DNA of 64,000 nt from Marinobacter antarcticus (GCF_900142385.1 NZ_FRAQ01000001.1:930001-994000), one strand, 5' to 3'. Shown: positions 26,289 to 37,989, counted from the stretch's first letter. Notes: generated from the sequence alone by a model not told the origin. Translations and numbers: made by a program.

Positions 26289-27965
26289 TCAGGCCAGTTT
26301 TTGACTCTGCTGGCGCTGTTTAAGCACCGCATCCGCCATTTGATGCAGTATTCTGATTTCGTCCTGAATCCCTTCTTCTCCTGAAAGCTCTCGCTGCTCT
26401 TCCAGAATGTCCGCCAGGATTTTGGGTGTGGTCAGAGGGTTTGCCAGAACCACCCGGAAAACAATGCATGGGAAGTTGTAGTAACAGGCAGGTTCCAACC
26501 GGGTTCTGGAAACAAACGCCTTGCCGCGTTCCCGTTGCGTTTTCTGGATAAACTTGGTGATTCTGTTCAGGCAGGTATTGAGTTTTTCCGTCTGAAGCGG
26601 ATCCGCCAGCGCCAGCGCCTGCTGCACGTTGTCCGGGCAGTAACGGTAGGTGAGAATGTTCAACTCGGGCCGGGTAATCAGCTCGAAATCCGGCTGCGCC
26701 TCGATCATCTCGGCGAAGGTGGCCGCCTTTTCAATGCCTTGATCAATCAGTATTTCGTAGCCTTCCCGGGCCAGGATTTTCAGGCCTGAATGGATCAGCA
26801 TGGACATGCCGGGGCGTGAGCCTTCCAGCGTGGTCGTGCCCAGGTCGCGGGAGCCTTTCCGGATGATATACTGGGCATGGTGCTCAACCGCACTTGCCAG
26901 GCTCGGGTCTTTGAAGACAACCAGTCCTACACCCATGGGTACGTAAAGCTGTTTGTGGGCATCAAAGGTGACGGAGTCTGCCTTCTCGATGCCTCGCAGC
27001 AGGTGGCGATAGGTTCTGGAGAAAAGCGTTGGCCCTCCCCAGGCGGCGTCCACGTGGAAGTGAGCACCGAATTCCCGGGCGATATCCGCCATGGCGTCCA
27101 GCGGGTCTACGTTGCCGGTCTCGGTGGTGCCGGCTACGCCGCAGATTGCCATAACCTTGATTTTCTGTTTCTGCAATTCCAGGCATTTGTCGCGCAGGGC
27201 GTCGGTCTGGATCCGGTTGCTGTCGTCGGTATCCACGGCCACCAGTGATTCGCGGCCAAGGCCTAACACATCGGCAGCTTTGCTCAGAGAATAGTGGCCA
27301 CGGCGGGATACCACGATGGCTGCACCCTCGTAACCGTAGTATTTCAGGGCGCGGAACAGGCCTTCCTGATGCAGGCCTCGGAAGCTGCCTTCAGCCGGGA
27401 AAGCGCGGTTGCGGGCAACCCAGAGTGCAGTGAGGTTCGCGACGGTGCCACCGGAGCACATGGCCCCGAGGGCGTAACGGGGGTCGTGCATCCACTTCCG
27501 GTAAAAGGCACCGTCTTCTTGATAAACCAACCGGTGAATCATGCCGAGTACCTGCCGCTCCATGGGAGTAAAAGCCTTGGAGGTTTCGGTTTTCACCAGA
27601 TTCTGGTTCAAAGCGATCATGATTTTGGACAGCGGCAGCATAAAGTAGGGCAGCGCTGAGGTCATGTGGCCAATGAAGGCTGGTGAGGCGGTATGAACGG
27701 AGTTGGCAACCAGCTTGTCGAGCAGGAACTGGGCTTGCTCGGAAACGAACACAGGTTTTTCCGGGATGGCATAGTCGGAGAAGTTCTTCTCGACGTCTGC
27801 AAGATCCCGTTCAACCGCAACGATATGCTCCTGCAAGAAGCCTGCAAGATTGCGGGAAATGTTCTGGTCAATCCGGCTAAGCGTGGACTCCGGTGCCTCG
27901 GGCACAGTGAATACGCGATACATGGCTTCGATTGAGGCCTGAGCGGATTTTTTCTTGCCGGTCAT
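26289..27965 (-). CDS. panP: Pyridoxal-phosphate-dependent aspartate 1-decarboxylase
   Basis: PanP makes beta-alanine from aspartate for pantothenate and CoA, replacing the pyruvoyl enzyme PanD in Vibrio, Marinobacter-like and related bacteria. The 558-residue group II decarboxylase has SGGTVANLTALW (171-182), His224 in RRGHYSLSKA stacking on PLP, HVDAAWGG (Asp306) and the PLP lysine Lys338 in TFDAHKQLYVPMGVG. It resembles glutamate and DOPA decarboxylases, but the long N- and C-terminal extensions and motif wording fit PanP best. ATG was preferred to a TTG five codons upstream; the ribosome site is weak. CoaD and CoaBC of the same pathway are elsewhere in the window. Confidence 0.85.
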   Translation of the reverse strand: MTGKKKSAQASIEAMYRVFTVPEAPESTLSRIDQNISRNLAGFLQEHIVAVERDLADVEKNFSDYAIPEKPVFVSEQAQFLLDKLVANSVHTASPAFIGHMTSALPYFMLPLSKIMIALNQNLVKTETSKAFTPMERQVLGMIHRLVYQEDGAFYRKWMHDPRYALGAMCSGGTVANLTALWVARNRAFPAEGSFRGLHQEGLFRALKYYGYEGAAIVVSRRGHYSLSKAADVLGLGRESLVAVDTDDSNRIQTDALRDKCLELQKQKIKVMAICGVAGTTETGNVDPLDAMADIAREFGAHFHVDAAWGGPTLFSRTYRHLLRGIEKADSVTFDAHKQLYVPMGVGLVVFKDPSLASAVEHHAQYIIRKGSRDLGTTTLEGSRPGMSMLIHSGLKILAREGYEILIDQGIEKAATFAEMIEAQPDFELITRPELNILTYRYCPDNVQQALALADPLQTEKLNTCLNRITKFIQKTQRERGKAFVSRTRLEPACYYNFPCIVFRVVLANPLTTPKILADILEEQRELSGEEGIQDEIRILHQMADAVLKQRQQSQKLA

Positions 27966-28139
27966 AGATACCACACACAATCAGTGGTTATCCGCAGGGC
28001 CGGTTCCGAATGCCCGGCGGATACAAGCCGGAGTCTGATTCCGGCGTTGGTTACTTGTCGCCTGTCGTCTGCAGGCAGTCTGGCATCCTTGAGGTGGCGT
28101 AGTATACGGGCTGCGGCGGTGTTGTACCACAGAGCTTCA

Positions 28140-28487
28140 TCAGAGAATCTCCCGGTGAATGTCGAGTATGGCGGCATCAACTTTTTCCTGGATGGCTTTT
28201 TCTACCTGGTCGAGGCGCTGGGTTATCTGCTGCGAGGAGGTGCCGAGGGCAGCTATGGTCCATGTGGCGCAATCGAGGGCTTCGAGATCAGCGGTTTCTG
28301 CCACAGCCAGGTCGGGCTCTTTGCCCCATACGGCGCGCAGGGTTGTGAAGACTTTGCGTTTGGCTTTGAGGTCTTCGCAGCCGTAGAGCTGGAAATGCAG
28401 GGTGAGTACGCCTACGTGGGGTGTAATCGCGGTGCTGTGTTGAGGCGCGTTGCCTTCTTTCAGTAGTCTTCTGAGTGCTTCGGACAT
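28140..28487 (-). CDS. DUF503 (YlxP-like) family protein
   Basis: The 115-residue protein contains the DUF503 pattern HVGVLTLHFQLYGCEDLKAK followed by a short alpha/beta fold; Gram-positive YlxP of this family is encoded in the nusA-infB-rbfA region and has been linked to ribosome maturation, but the role here is unknown. Residues 1-25 form an extra charged N-terminal helix. GGAA lies seven bases before the ATG. The frame continues upstream through the palindromic element, which is unlikely to be translated. panP follows in the same direction after 174 bases. Confidence 0.7.
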   Translation of the reverse strand: MSEALRRLLKEGNAPQHSTAITPHVGVLTLHFQLYGCEDLKAKRKVFTTLRAVWGKEPDLAVAETADLEALDCATWTIAALGTSSQQITQRLDQVEKAIQEKVDAAILDIHREIL

Positions 28488-28509
28488 AGATTTTCCGGCT
28501 TTGGTGCTG

Positions 28510-28623
28510 GAACCGGCGAGGCAAGGCTTTCCAAAACACGCTCCTTGCGGCACATCCATGTGACGCTTGGGCTCCGCCATCCTTGGCTCCGCACAGTTTT
28601 GGAAAGCCTTGCCTCGCCGGTTC
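28510..28623 (-). repeat. Palindromic element, copy 2 (28-bp perfect stem, conserved 58-base loop)
   Basis: The arms at 28510-28537 and 28596-28623 pair perfectly over 28 bp and share with copy 1 only the inner foot (GGCTTTCCAAAAC). Read on the minus strand, the loop begins GTGCGGAGCCAAGGATGGCG and goes on with GAGCC, ACATGGATGT and GAGCGT, clearly homologous to copy 1. It lies 59 bases after the acyl-CoA dehydrogenase stop codon, sense to that gene, and just upstream of the DUF503 start. Confidence 0.85.
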
Positions 28624-28682
28624 TCGATCGGTTCAGGTGGAGTCCGCCAAGTTAGTCTTTTACGCCTCGACGAACACCAGCG

Positions 28683-30383
28683 CTAGCCTACTACAGGCGT
28701 TGCCCGCTTGATAATAGCCGCAGCATCGATGCCTGAGGGCAGGTTGCCGTAGTTCATGCCGCCATTGGATTGCAGCCTGGAGGCGCAGAAGGCGTCAGCG
28801 ACGGTTTTATCGGAGCTGCGGAGCAGCAGGGATGCCTGCATGATCAAAGCCATCCGGTCTACCAGGTTGCGGGCGCGGTATTGGAAATCGCTGATGTCGG
28901 CGAAGTCGTTCTGCAGTTGCGCGAGGAACTGGTCAAAGCGACGATCTGCGCCTTTTGCCTTGGCGGCTTCATGGAAGAAGGCGTCGAGGGTTTCTGGTTC
29001 TTTCTGGATGGCGCGCAGGGTGTCCAGACACTGGACGTTGCCGCTGCCTTCCCAGATGGCGTTAACTGGGGATTCACGGAACAGGCGGGGCATGATGCAG
29101 TCTTCCATGACGCCGCTGCCGCCGATGCATTCCATCGATTCGTAGGCGTGGTTGGGTGCGCGTTTGCAGATCCAGTATTTGCCTACAGGTGTCGCAAGGC
29201 GGGCTAGCAGGCGTTCGTGTTCCTGATCCTGGTTGTCCAGAGCGCGAGCGATACGCATGGTGTAGGTGAGGGCGGCTTCGTTTTCCAGGGCCAGGTCGGC
29301 AAGCACGTTCTGCATCAGCGGCTGGTCGCTGAGCCGGCTTCCGAAGGCGCTGCGGTGGCGGCAATGATGTGTGGCCTGGGCTACGGCCTGGCGCATGCCG
29401 GCTGAGCTGCCAATCATGCAGTCGAAGCGGGTCATGGCGACCATTTCTATGATGGTGGGCACGCCACGGCCTTCTTCGCCGATCATCCAGGCCAGTGCGC
29501 CGCGCAGTTCTACTTCGCTGGAGGCGTTGGCGACGTTGCCCATTTTGTTTTTCAGGCGCTGTACCTGCCAGGGGTTTTTGGTGCCGTCGGGGCGCCAGCG
29601 TGGCATCAGGAAGCAGGACAATCCGCCGGGTGCCTGGGCCAGTACCAGAAAGGCGTCGCACATAGGGGCTGAGACAAACCATTTGTGGCCGACCAGTTCA
29701 TAAGCCTGGCCCGGACCATTGGTCCCTGCGGGATAAGCCAGGGTGCTGTTGGCGCGAACGTCGCTGCCACCCTGTTTTTCGGTCATCGCCATACCGATGG
29801 TAACCGAGCTTTTCTCATTGTCTGGTACGTTGCGTGAGTCGTAGCTGTTGGCCAGTGTCCGGGACTCCCAGAGCGACGCCAGTTCTGGCTGCTTGCGGAT
29901 GGAGGGAATGGCGGCAAAGGTCATGGTGACCGGGCAGCAGTGTGCAGCTTCCACCTGGGAGTGCATGTAGTATTTGGCAGCACGGGTTACGTGTGCGCCC
30001 TTGCCCGGGTCTGTCCAGGGGCTGCTGTGAAGGCCGCCTTCAAAGGCGATGCGCATCAGTTCGTGGTACGAAGGGTGGAAATCCACTTCGTCGATGCGAT
30101 GGCCAAAGCGGTCGTGGGTATTGAACACCGGCTTGTTATTATTGGCCCGAAAACCCAGATCGATAGTTGCAGCGTCGCCGGCAAAGGCGCCAAAGGCTTT
30201 CAGGTCGCTTGCCGCTTTTCCGGCGCCTTCGCGCTGCACGGCTTCCTGAAGTGCAACGTCCTGCTCATACAGGTTATAGTTTTCCAGCGCGGGCGGCTGA
30301 TTGACCACTTTGTGGGTGGCCGCCAGATAGCGGTCACCGTTTTCATCTGTGGGTTTTCCGGGCCTGGGTTGCGGGGCGTTCAT
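28683..30383 (-). CDS. Acyl-CoA dehydrogenase, AidB-like
   Basis: The 566-residue flavoprotein resembles E. coli AidB and other long acyl-CoA dehydrogenases. FAD-contacting MAMTEKQGGSDVRAN (around 200) and KWFVSAPMCDAFLVLAQ are followed by the helical C-domain with TRFDCMIGSSAGMRQA and ECIGGSGVMEDCIMPRLFRESPVNAIWEGSGNV, which in this family carries the tip of the active site. Extra C-terminal helices match the longer AidB-type. E. coli AidB is induced by alkylation, yet most relatives appear to work in fatty or branched acid oxidation. A strong AGGAGG precedes the ATG; the TetR gene ends two bases upstream, indicating a two-gene operon. Confidence 0.9.
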   Translation of the reverse strand: MNAPQPRPGKPTDENGDRYLAATHKVVNQPPALENYNLYEQDVALQEAVQREGAGKAASDLKAFGAFAGDAATIDLGFRANNNKPVFNTHDRFGHRIDEVDFHPSYHELMRIAFEGGLHSSPWTDPGKGAHVTRAAKYYMHSQVEAAHCCPVTMTFAAIPSIRKQPELASLWESRTLANSYDSRNVPDNEKSSVTIGMAMTEKQGGSDVRANSTLAYPAGTNGPGQAYELVGHKWFVSAPMCDAFLVLAQAPGGLSCFLMPRWRPDGTKNPWQVQRLKNKMGNVANASSEVELRGALAWMIGEEGRGVPTIIEMVAMTRFDCMIGSSAGMRQAVAQATHHCRHRSAFGSRLSDQPLMQNVLADLALENEAALTYTMRIARALDNQDQEHERLLARLATPVGKYWICKRAPNHAYESMECIGGSGVMEDCIMPRLFRESPVNAIWEGSGNVQCLDTLRAIQKEPETLDAFFHEAAKAKGADRRFDQFLAQLQNDFADISDFQYRARNLVDRMALIMQASLLLRSSDKTVADAFCASRLQSNGGMNYGNLPSGIDAAAIIKRATPVVG

Positions 30384-30385
30384 GG

Positions 30386-31018
30386 CTACCTCCTGGTGCC
30401 GGTCAACCCCTGTATGCAAAAGCGGATGATGGTGTTGACCAGCGGGTCGTTGTTATCAGTTTCGTCTGCGGTTTCCTGGCCGGCCTGGGATGGTGAAAGC
30501 GGGCCGACCAGGCTTTCCGCGATAGCACCTACAAGGCAGGTGCTGCTCAGGCGCGCATCCTGATCCGGAATGCATCCTTCTTCGATGCCTTCGCGAATCG
30601 CCTGTTCAAACAGGTTGGCGTACGCCTTCCGGTAAGCCAGCCGCTCTTCTTCCACTTTCGGGTCAACCGGTTCGGCAATGAGTGACCAGGCCATCACAGG
30701 GCCTTTCAATGCGCGTTCGGCAAATTGCCGCAATGCCTTTTCCAGCCGCACCGTCGCGTTTCCTGGTGCTGCCAGAGCTTCCGCTACCTTGTCCACTTCG
30801 CGCTGTGTGGCGAGGCGGAATATTTCGGCAAACAAGTCTTCTTTTGACTCGTAATGACGATAGATCGTTCCCGTGGCCACACCTGCGAGCTGTGCAACAC
30901 GGGTAATTTTTGCAGTTCGGAAGCCGCCTTCTGTAACGCACTGATAGGTGCATTCAGCGATCCGTTGGCGCGCCGCAGCTTTGCGCTGCCGCATTTTTTC
31001 CGTTTCACGATAAGCCAT
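30386..31018 (-). CDS. TetR-family transcriptional regulator
   Basis: The 210-residue protein has a canonical N-terminal helix-turn-helix (ITRVAQLAGVATGTIYRHYESKEDLFAEIF, residues about 38-67) and a diverged helical ligand-binding domain (KGPVMAWSLIAEPVDPKVEEER). GGGAG lies six bases before the ATG. It is translationally close to the acyl-CoA dehydrogenase gene, so it likely controls that operon in response to a fatty acid or acyl-CoA; this is inference from the context. A 14-bp palindrome lies 20 bases upstream of the start. Confidence 0.88.
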   Translation of the reverse strand: MAYRETEKMRQRKAAARQRIAECTYQCVTEGGFRTAKITRVAQLAGVATGTIYRHYESKEDLFAEIFRLATQREVDKVAEALAAPGNATVRLEKALRQFAERALKGPVMAWSLIAEPVDPKVEEERLAYRKAYANLFEQAIREGIEEGCIPDQDARLSSTCLVGAIAESLVGPLSPSQAGQETADETDNNDPLVNTIIRFCIQGLTGTRR

Positions 31019-31037
31019 CCCGGCTCCCTGCAATTAG

Positions 31038-31051
31038 TGAATTGTTATTCA
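31038..31051. promoter_or_regulatory. Candidate TetR operator
   Basis: TGAATTGTTATTCA is a dyad of two 5-base arms around TGTT, in the leader of the tetR-acyl-CoA dehydrogenase operon. The half-site TGAAT is typical of TetR regulators of lipid metabolism. The region further upstream to the next gene (about 235 bases) is AT-rich and shows nothing else clear. Confidence 0.45.
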
Positions 31052-31286
31052 TTCTTTGTGGCAACGCAAACACTTCTTTTGTGTCTGTATTTTGCCATTC
31101 AAATTCATGAAGTTATAGTAAGTTACAAAACTTTACAAAAAATTTGTTGGTCGTAAATAGCGTTGTAATGAAAAGCAGATTATAAAGGCGTCAAGACGAT
31201 GCTGCAGTAGCGGCTGGTCGAGACGGAGTGCGGCCCCTAGCGGGATGACAGCACTTGTAACACCGTTTTCGTTGAAGGAGAAAACC

Positions 31287-31508
31287 ATGAGTGAGCTCGA
31301 CGAAAGCAACCTGGAGCAATCCGGGAACTGGGGTAACGAGGGTGACGATGCCCATTCGATCGCAGGCCGGGCGCGGGTGCGGGCGCAGTTACAGCAGGAT
31401 ATCGAAGCGTTCCTGAGCCAGGGTGGCAGAATCCAGGAAGTTGAGACATCTTTCCGTGCGGATTCGCCACGCAAGGTGGAGGCGGACTTTAACCATCGCT
31501 CTCTCTGA
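31287..31508 (+). CDS. SutA-like RNA polymerase-associated regulator
   Basis: The 73-residue acidic protein ends with a segment closely resembling the conserved C-terminus of Pseudomonas SutA, as I remember it: DIEAFLSQGGRIQEVETSF followed by ADSPRK. SutA binds RNA polymerase during slow growth and favours housekeeping promoters. The N-terminal acidic tail here is short (about 35 residues) compared with about 60 in P. aeruginosa. AAGGAG lies seven bases before the ATG and an intrinsic terminator follows, so it is a monocistronic small gene. The name is a resemblance, not a proven assignment. Confidence 0.65.
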   Translation: MSELDESNLEQSGNWGNEGDDAHSIAGRARVRAQLQQDIEAFLSQGGRIQEVETSFRADSPRKVEADFNHRSL

Positions 31509-31520
31509 ACATTGTTTTTA

Positions 31521-31553
31521 CAGGCCGGGGCTGTAAAGCCCGGCCTGTTTTTG
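31521..31553 (+). terminator. Intrinsic terminator after the SutA-like gene
   Basis: CAGGCCGGG pairs with CCCGGCCTG, the loop closes further with CT/AG, and TTTTT follows immediately. It stands 12 bases after the stop codon. Confidence 0.85.
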
Positions 31554-31668
31554 CGGTCTGTCTCGGTAAAACGCTCCGGTGCTGTCTATTATTGCCTGTG
31601 CAATGCGTCTCACTCCCGGTTTCCGGGACTGCAGTCAAGCCACCGACATGCCGGATCTGCCAATTATC

Positions 31669-33890
<2,222 letters not shown>

Positions 33891-33952
33891 AGCCGCTAAC
33901 GGATCATCCGCCGGGGATCGGCTGGCGGTAAATCAGACAGGAATAGAAAGTC

Positions 33953-36094
33953 ATGACAACGGAAATCGGCACGAAACTGACTGGGGACGGGGAGCATAGT
34001 GTTCCAGCTCCGGTTGAAGTCCCGCCCGTGGGTGAAGTGATCAACCTGGAGGCCAGTGAAAATTACTTCAATCGTGAGCTGAGCCAGCTTCAGTTCAATT
34101 ACCGGGTGCTGAAACAAGCGCTTGATACTACCCATCCGCTGATTAACCGGCTGATTTTCTGCTGTATCTTCAGCAGTAACATGGATGAGTTCTTTGAAAT
34201 ACGGGTGGCTGGCCTGCGCCAGCAGATCAAGTACGGCCGGGAGACCTTGGGTGCCGACGGCATCATGCCGGAACAGGCGCTGGGTGAAATCAGCCGTGTT
34301 GCTCATGAGTATATCGATGAGCAGTACGACATTCTGAACCATGTCCTGATCCCGGAGATGGAAAAAGAGAACATTCACTTTGTGCGGCGCCGGGAGTGGA
34401 CTCCGGAGCAGGCGGAGTGGGTGCGAAATTATTTCGAGGACGAAATTCTTCCGGTGGTGAGTCCCATCGGGCTGGATCCGTCACACCCGTTTCCGCGCCT
34501 GGTGAACAAAAGCCTTAACTTTATTGTTGAACTCGACGGCAAAGATGCTTTTGGTCGTGAGACCGGCATGGCCATAGTGCCGGCTCCGCGCTCACTGCCA
34601 AGACTGGTGCGCCTGCCGGATGAGATCTGCAACGGTGGAGAGAATCTGGTTTTTCTGTCCTCGATGATTCACGCCCACACCGATGAGCTGTTCCCCGGTA
34701 TGGAAATCAAGGGCTGCTACCAGTTCCGGCTCACCCGCAATGCTGACCTGGAGCTGGAAGACGACTTTGAAGATCTGGCATCCGCCCTGCGCGGCGAGTT
34801 GCTCAGCCGCCGGTTTGGCGACGGTGTGCGGCTGGAAGTGGCGGATAACTGCCCGCAGGAGCTCGTACAGTTCCTGCTAACGGAATTCGGCCTGGCGGAA
34901 AAAGATGTGTATCAGGTCAACGGGCCGGTGAACCTCACCCGATTGCTGGCGGTTAACAGCCTTGTGGATCGTCCTGATCTGACCTATTCGGGCTTCTCGC
35001 CCACCATACCCAAGCAGATCCGCAGTAAGGAAACCATATTTGATGCCATTCGCAAACGGCCGATCCTGCTGCACCATCCCTTCCAGAACTTCAGTCCGGT
35101 AGTGGATTTGCTGCGCCAGGCAGCTAAGGATCCGCAGGTTCTGGCGATCCGGCAGACTCTTTATCGTTCCGGCGCCAATTCGGAGATTGTTGAAGCCCTG
35201 GCAGACGCAGCCCGGCGTGGCAAAGAGGTAACCGCCGTTGTTGAGTTGCGGGCACGATTCAGCGAGGCTGAGAACCTGGAGCTGGCAAGCCGGCTGCAGG
35301 AAGCCGGCGTAATCGTGGTGTATGGCGTTGTGGGGTATAAAACCCACGCCAAGATGATCCTGGTGGTGCGCCGTGAGGAAGGTCGTCTGCGCCGCTATGT
35401 TCACTTGGGAACCGGCAACTATCATGCGGACAACGCGCGCCTTTATACCGATTACAGCTTCATGACCTGTGACGAGTCCATTGGGGACGACGTTAACAAG
35501 TTGTTCCAGCAGTTAACCGGTATGGGCAAGGCGCTGAAGATCAAGAAACTGTTCCATGCGCCGTTTACGCTCCACAAAAGATTGCTCAGCCTGATTGAGC
35601 GTGAAGCCGAGCTGGGCGATAAAGGGCGCATCATTATCAAGATCAATGCGCTAACTGAAATTCAGCTCATCAAGGCTCTGTACCGGGCCTCTCAGGCCGG
35701 TGTGGAAATTGATCTCATTGTTCGTGGCATATGCAGCCTCAGGCCCGGGGTGCCCGGTCTGTCGGACTCCATCCGGGTGCGTTCCATTTTGGGACGATTC
35801 CTGGAGCACACCCGGGTTTATTACTTTGGAAACGATGGTAAACCCGATGTTTACTGCTCAAGCGCCGACGGCATGGAGCGTAACTTGCTGAGCCGGGTTG
35901 AGACGGCGTTTCCGATTGAAGATCCGGAGCTGATAGCGCGGGTGCGCGAAGATCTGGATACTTACCTTTCGGACAATTGCCAGTCCTGGATGTTGCAGCC
36001 GGATGGCAGCTATATTCAGAACCAGCCGGCCGAAGGCGAAGAGCGTGTGGCATCGCAACTGGTATTGCTGGAACGCCTGACCGGCAAATCCTGA
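33953..36094 (+). CDS. ppk1: Polyphosphate kinase 1
   Basis: Ppk1 reversibly builds polyphosphate from ATP. The 713-residue protein shows FNRELSQLQFNYRVLKQA near residue 43, the first phosphohistidine region YKTHAKMILV (His about 464) and HLGTGNYHADNARLYTDYSF (about 484), and a C-terminal half with DLIVRGICSLRPG and YYFGNDGKPDVYCSSADGMERNL. Length matches the family. It lies 62 bases after hemB, a neighbourhood also seen in pseudomonads, and carries no visible Pho box. Confidence 0.97.
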   Translation: MTTEIGTKLTGDGEHSVPAPVEVPPVGEVINLEASENYFNRELSQLQFNYRVLKQALDTTHPLINRLIFCCIFSSNMDEFFEIRVAGLRQQIKYGRETLGADGIMPEQALGEISRVAHEYIDEQYDILNHVLIPEMEKENIHFVRRREWTPEQAEWVRNYFEDEILPVVSPIGLDPSHPFPRLVNKSLNFIVELDGKDAFGRETGMAIVPAPRSLPRLVRLPDEICNGGENLVFLSSMIHAHTDELFPGMEIKGCYQFRLTRNADLELEDDFEDLASALRGELLSRRFGDGVRLEVADNCPQELVQFLLTEFGLAEKDVYQVNGPVNLTRLLAVNSLVDRPDLTYSGFSPTIPKQIRSKETIFDAIRKRPILLHHPFQNFSPVVDLLRQAAKDPQVLAIRQTLYRSGANSEIVEALADAARRGKEVTAVVELRARFSEAENLELASRLQEAGVIVVYGVVGYKTHAKMILVVRREEGRLRRYVHLGTGNYHADNARLYTDYSFMTCDESIGDDVNKLFQQLTGMGKALKIKKLFHAPFTLHKRLLSLIEREAELGDKGRIIIKINALTEIQLIKALYRASQAGVEIDLIVRGICSLRPGVPGLSDSIRVRSILGRFLEHTRVYYFGNDGKPDVYCSSADGMERNLLSRVETAFPIEDPELIARVREDLDTYLSDNCQSWMLQPDGSYIQNQPAEGEERVASQLVLLERLTGKS

Positions 36095-36116
36095 CATTTT
36101 CAGACGGAGAGAATTT

Positions 36117-37403
36117 TTGAAAGCAAAATGGATAATTGCCGGCGCCGGCATAGTGGTTGTCGCCGGCGCAATGCCTTGGGCAGTGGGTTACGTAACGGAG
36201 CAGCAGTGGCAAGAGGTAACCCGTGAGCTGAATCAGGCGCAGCCGTTCGTACAGATGCAAACAGAAGACTATCGCCGGGGCTTTTTCGGCGCGGAACTGG
36301 ACGGTACTGCAACGGTGCTGAACCCGGAGAACGGTGAAACCCGCCGGATTGAGTACCGAGCCAATGTGACTCACGGTCTGACCGGCAGTTTTATGGATTT
36401 TGAACCGGTTGAAGGCTGGGCGCCTGAAGGTTCCGACTGGTTTCAGGAGCGACCAAGGCTGACTTTGGAAACACGCCTTTGGGGTACTGCTGTGCTTGAG
36501 CTGGAAGCTCCGGCAATGGCCATTACAAGCCCCGAAAGCGGTGAGTCACTCAGCACCAGTGGTGGTGTTGCCCGGATTGAAATCAGTGACGCCGGTTCGC
36601 AGGCTGAAGCATTGATAGTCTGGCCGCAGCTGAGCCTCTCCGGGCCCGATATGAACATCCGCATCAATGATTTCCGTATTGAGCAGAGTATGTCTCATCT
36701 GAATGGCGATGTCTGGACGGGAACCATGGAAGCGTCGATTGCCTCTGTCGCGCTGATGTCCCCGGAGGTATCCCCGGTAACGATCGAGGAATTGCTGGTG
36801 CGCAGCAGCACTGAGGCAAATGCCAACGGGCAGCGCATGGATTCGCAGCTGTCGATTGAGGCCGGGCAAGTCCGTTTTGAAGACCAGGCCTATGGTCCGC
36901 ATAAACTGGCGTTCGCTCTGGAAAACCTGGACGTGGCGAGTTGGAGCTTGCTGACAACCAGTATGGCAGAGATGCAAGGTATGGCGCTGGCACCGGATGC
37001 TGGTAGCCGCGAGGCTTTTGAGCGGCAGATGGCGGCCATGGGGCAGGTTAATACAGCCATGCGCGATATGGCAGCCGCTGGGTTTTCGGTCGGATTCCCT
37101 GAATTAACCCTGGATACGCCTGAAGGGCAGGTAACCGGCAACGTAATAATCAGCCATCCCGAGCTTCCAGAAGATCAGAAAGCGGAAATGCTGATGGTGA
37201 TGCAGCAGCTAACCGGAGAAATGAACCTGAGTGTGCCTTCGGTACTGGCCGAAGATTATCCCGCTGTGCGTATGCAGCTTGCGCCTTTGATCAAGCAGGG
37301 ACTGCTAGTGCCGGAGGGTGATCGCTTGGTATTGTCGGCGCGGCTGAACGACATGGTAGTAAACGTTAACGGTCAGGAAATCCCGTTGCCACCGTTATTT
37401 TAA
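36117..37403 (+). CDS. DUF945 (YdgA-like) membrane-anchored periplasmic protein
   Basis: The 428-residue protein has one N-terminal membrane segment (residues 5-25) and a long beta-rich periplasmic part. YRRGFFGAELDGTATV after about 50 residues and LTGEMNLSVPSVL and VPEGDRLVLSARLNDMVVNVNGQEI at the end are characteristic of the YdgA/DUF945 family, whose function is unknown. TTG is the start, with GGAGAG seven bases upstream. It follows ppk1 by 22 bases and ends at a strong terminator. Confidence 0.82.
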   Translation: MKAKWIIAGAGIVVVAGAMPWAVGYVTEQQWQEVTRELNQAQPFVQMQTEDYRRGFFGAELDGTATVLNPENGETRRIEYRANVTHGLTGSFMDFEPVEGWAPEGSDWFQERPRLTLETRLWGTAVLELEAPAMAITSPESGESLSTSGGVARIEISDAGSQAEALIVWPQLSLSGPDMNIRINDFRIEQSMSHLNGDVWTGTMEASIASVALMSPEVSPVTIEELLVRSSTEANANGQRMDSQLSIEAGQVRFEDQAYGPHKLAFALENLDVASWSLLTTSMAEMQGMALAPDAGSREAFERQMAAMGQVNTAMRDMAAAGFSVGFPELTLDTPEGQVTGNVIISHPELPEDQKAEMLMVMQQLTGEMNLSVPSVLAEDYPAVRMQLAPLIKQGLLVPEGDRLVLSARLNDMVVNVNGQEIPLPPLF

Positions 37404-37417
37404 GGCGGCTTCAAGCT

Positions 37418-37445
37418 AAAAAAAGCCCCGGCCGGGGCTTTTTTT
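37418..37445. terminator. Bidirectional intrinsic terminator
   Basis: A run of A, the self-complementary AGCCCCGGCCGGGGCT and a run of T form a terminator usable on both strands. It separates the DUF945 gene from coaD, which converge here. Confidence 0.9.
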
Positions 37446-37461
37446 ATTGCCAGCGGATGTT

Positions 37462-37977
<516 letters not shown>

Positions 37978-37989
37978 TCAGTATTCCAG

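Noticed and set aside
28488..28580. N-terminal extension of the DUF503 gene through the palindromic element
   Set aside because: The extra residues are encoded by the repeat loop and arm, have no counterpart in the family, and a better-placed ATG with GGAA lies downstream.
26119..28683. Composite transposon bounded by the two palindromic elements
   Set aside because: No transposase or target duplication is seen, the stems differ, and the enclosed panP and DUF503 genes look native in composition.
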